Below, one piece after another: positions 5,304-6,217 of a stretch of 6,217 bases of DNA. This DNA comes from Methanobacteriota archaeon (GTDB lineage: Archaea > Thermoplasmatota > Thermoplasmata > RBG-16-68-12). Under the pieces are notes generated by a model, which made no database searches, was not told where the DNA came from, and saw only the letters and a program-made list of their open reading frames with translations. The stretch spans positions 1-6,217 of the forward strand of contig VBLV01000071.1 in assembly GCA_005879045.1 (NCBI GenBank), given 5' to 3'. Position 1 is the first letter of the stretch; each line of letters opens with the position of its first letter. A program made the translations under genes and the position numbers.

Positions 5304-5864
5304 ACGACTCGTGACATCGGCCTTCGGGGTTCCGACGCGGTGCGTCGGGAGCTCCCACATGAGGCCGCGCCCGACCGGACGACGGATCACATCATCGCGG
5401 CCTTCCAGTTCCTCGAGGAGGATTTCCGCGTCGTCGTCGGTCGTTCCGAGGACCGCCGCGAGCTCGGTGGTGGCCAGCATGCCATATCGTTGGATCAGAT
5501 TCAGCGCTGTCTCCTCGTTCGCTTTGATGGGTGCGGCCTCCAGGTGAGGATCCACGTCCCTCAGGATCTCCTCGAACGCATCCCAGGGCCGCCATCCGTC
5601 CACGTGCCGGGTCTCGTCGTCTCGTCGAATGACGAACGTCGGGAAACCGCTGATGCCCAGCGTCTGGCATTCGTCTCGGTCTCGCTGGAACGCCTCGTTG
5701 GCGGTCCCGTCGTCCAGGGCCTGGACGAACGCGTCGACCTTGAGGTTGGACTCCTTGGCGACCTCCGCTTGGACGGCCCTCGAATGAATGCCTCGTCCCT
5801 CGAGGCACCACGCCTCCCGCAAGCGACGGAGATAGCGCCAACCTTGATCGGGTCCTTGGACGAA
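5295..5864 (-). pseudogene. C-terminal two thirds of a DsbA/FrnE-like protein with winged-helix-like tail
   Basis: This frame carries the continuation of the DsbA-like protein whose N-terminus lies in another frame upstream. It holds part of the helical insertion (QGPDQGWRYLRRLREAWCLEG), then DAFVQALDDGTANEAFQRD and the thioredoxin-fold cis-proline loop GISGFPTFVIR. It continues into a C-terminal extension of about 65 residues, ALNLIQRYGMLATTELAAVLG followed by LLEELEGRDDVIRRPVGRG, with the helix-turn-helix-wing pattern of a small winged helix. Known of the family: COG2761/FrnE-type DsbA proteins are thiol-disulfide oxidoreductases or, like YjbH, adaptor proteins. About 189 residues are in this frame. 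The frame is open further upstream, but the sequence there does not match the family. The stop lies in one arm of an inverted repeat. Confidence 0.75.
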
Positions 5865-6151
5865 TTGAAGTCGTCCGACGAATCGAGCATCGCGTCCGCG
5901 TTCATCGGCATCCGATGTTGGCTGGACACGGCCTCGAAGAACGTGCGGACGGAATCTTTCCAGCGGCCTCCAGACATCCTCGCCCACTGTTCTCGCACGG
6001 GGCTGAAGTCTTCGAACAGGCCACCTTGGCGCGTCTCGATCTCGACCTTGTCCGGGTATCGGACCTCCAAACGGCGGACGGTGGGCTCGAAGCCCCAGCA
6101 CCAGATGTTGTGCGGGTCCGTGTACCAGATGACGCGGATCGGAGAGCCCAT
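5561..6151 (-). CDS. N-terminal part of the DsbA/FrnE-like protein (frameshifted)
   Basis: ATG 6151 begins a thioredoxin-fold first strand, IRVIWYTDPHNIWCWGFEP, the signature of FrnE/HCCA-isomerase-like DsbA proteins (usual form DPxCxWCxG). The active-site CxxC reads Asn15-Ile-Trp-Cys18, so the N-terminal nucleophilic cysteine is missing. The GGLFEDF segment at about 43-49 is also typical. Homology runs to about residue 98 (near 5858); the Ser/Arg-rich remainder down to 5561 is an out-of-frame tail. The protein continues in the frame that ends at 5295, so the gene is broken by a net -1 (or +2) change. The ATG is preceded by weak signals only: no good ribosome site, and a poor TATA match (TTAGCAA) about 30 nt upstream, within an inverted repeat. 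Confidence 0.75.
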   Translation of the reverse strand: MGSPIRVIWYTDPHNIWCWGFEPTVRRLEVRYPDKVEIETRQGGLFEDFSPVREQWARMSGGRWKDSVRTFFEAVSSQHRMPMNADAMLDSSDDFNSSKDPIKVGAISVACGRRGASRDEAFIRGPSKRRSPRSPTSRSTRSSRPWTTGPPTRRSSETETNARRWASAVSRRSSFDETTRPGTWTDGGPGMRSRRS

Positions 6152-6166
6152 GGAGTCTCGCCCCGC

Positions 6167-6186
6167 CTAAGCACCGGTTTGCTAAG
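6167..6186. repeat. Imperfect inverted repeat upstream of the DsbA-like gene
   Basis: CTAAGCA and TGCTAAG pair at six of seven positions around CCGGTT. The repeat lies 16-35 nt upstream of ATG 6151, where the TATA/TFB region is expected, so it could be an operator. Rest of the window edge (6187-6217): nothing recognised. Confidence 0.35.
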
Positions 6187-6217
6187 TAGTCCTCGGTTCG
6201 GATGGTCGGAATCCTTA

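Noticed and set aside
5137..5358. Small minus-strand open frame of 73 codons in the convergent gap
   Set aside because: Overlaps the C-terminus of the DsbA-like gene in another frame and has no recognisable motif or ribosome site; it could be a remnant but cannot be supported.

Overview
The window is GC-rich, gene-dense and looks archaeal. The evidence is the partial zinc-ribbon/OB-fold (DUF35) protein of the type that accompanies thiolase and HMG-CoA synthase, TATA-like boxes about 26 nt before starts, a promoter that would give a leaderless mRNA, and a strong GAGGTGA ribosome site. A member of the Thermoplasmatota or a similar uncultured euryarchaeal lineage is my best guess; this rests on protein style, not on a marker gene.

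Layout. (1) 1-318 (+): 3' part of a DUF35 gene. (2) 341-751 (-): HxlR-type winged-helix regulator without any cysteine, divergent from a + strand operon. (3) 867-2269 (+): a VOC (glyoxalase-like) protein, then an ORF joining an NTF2/SnoaL-like domain in frame to a DUF2461 domain; the DUF2461 part is broken by a frameshift near 1872, best explained by a CT duplication. The shared regulator/operon promoter holds one symmetrical TATATA box and a 6-1-6 inverted repeat. (4) 2395-2730 (+): small zinc-ribbon protein. (5) 2737-3408 and 3452-4576 (-): two polytopic membrane proteins, probably one transcription unit, the downstream one with an N-terminal zinc ribbon. (6) 4737-5114 (+): small four-helix membrane protein followed by a T6 tract. 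(7) 5295-6151 (-): a DsbA/FrnE-like thioredoxin-fold protein with a C-terminal winged-helix-like tail, broken by a second frameshift near 5860; its CxxC site reads NIWC.

The most coherent functional unit is the divergent HxlR / VOC / NTF2-DUF2461 locus, which looks like a small regulated stress or detoxification module (inference). The rest is ordinary accessory chromosome. I see no CRISPR array, transposase, tRNA, rRNA or defence system. The most notable points are two conserved genes broken within 4 kb with the same net phase change, the NTF2-DUF2461 fusion, and the winged-helix-tailed DsbA-like protein lacking its usual nucleophilic cysteine. Both lesions need checking against reads before they are called real.
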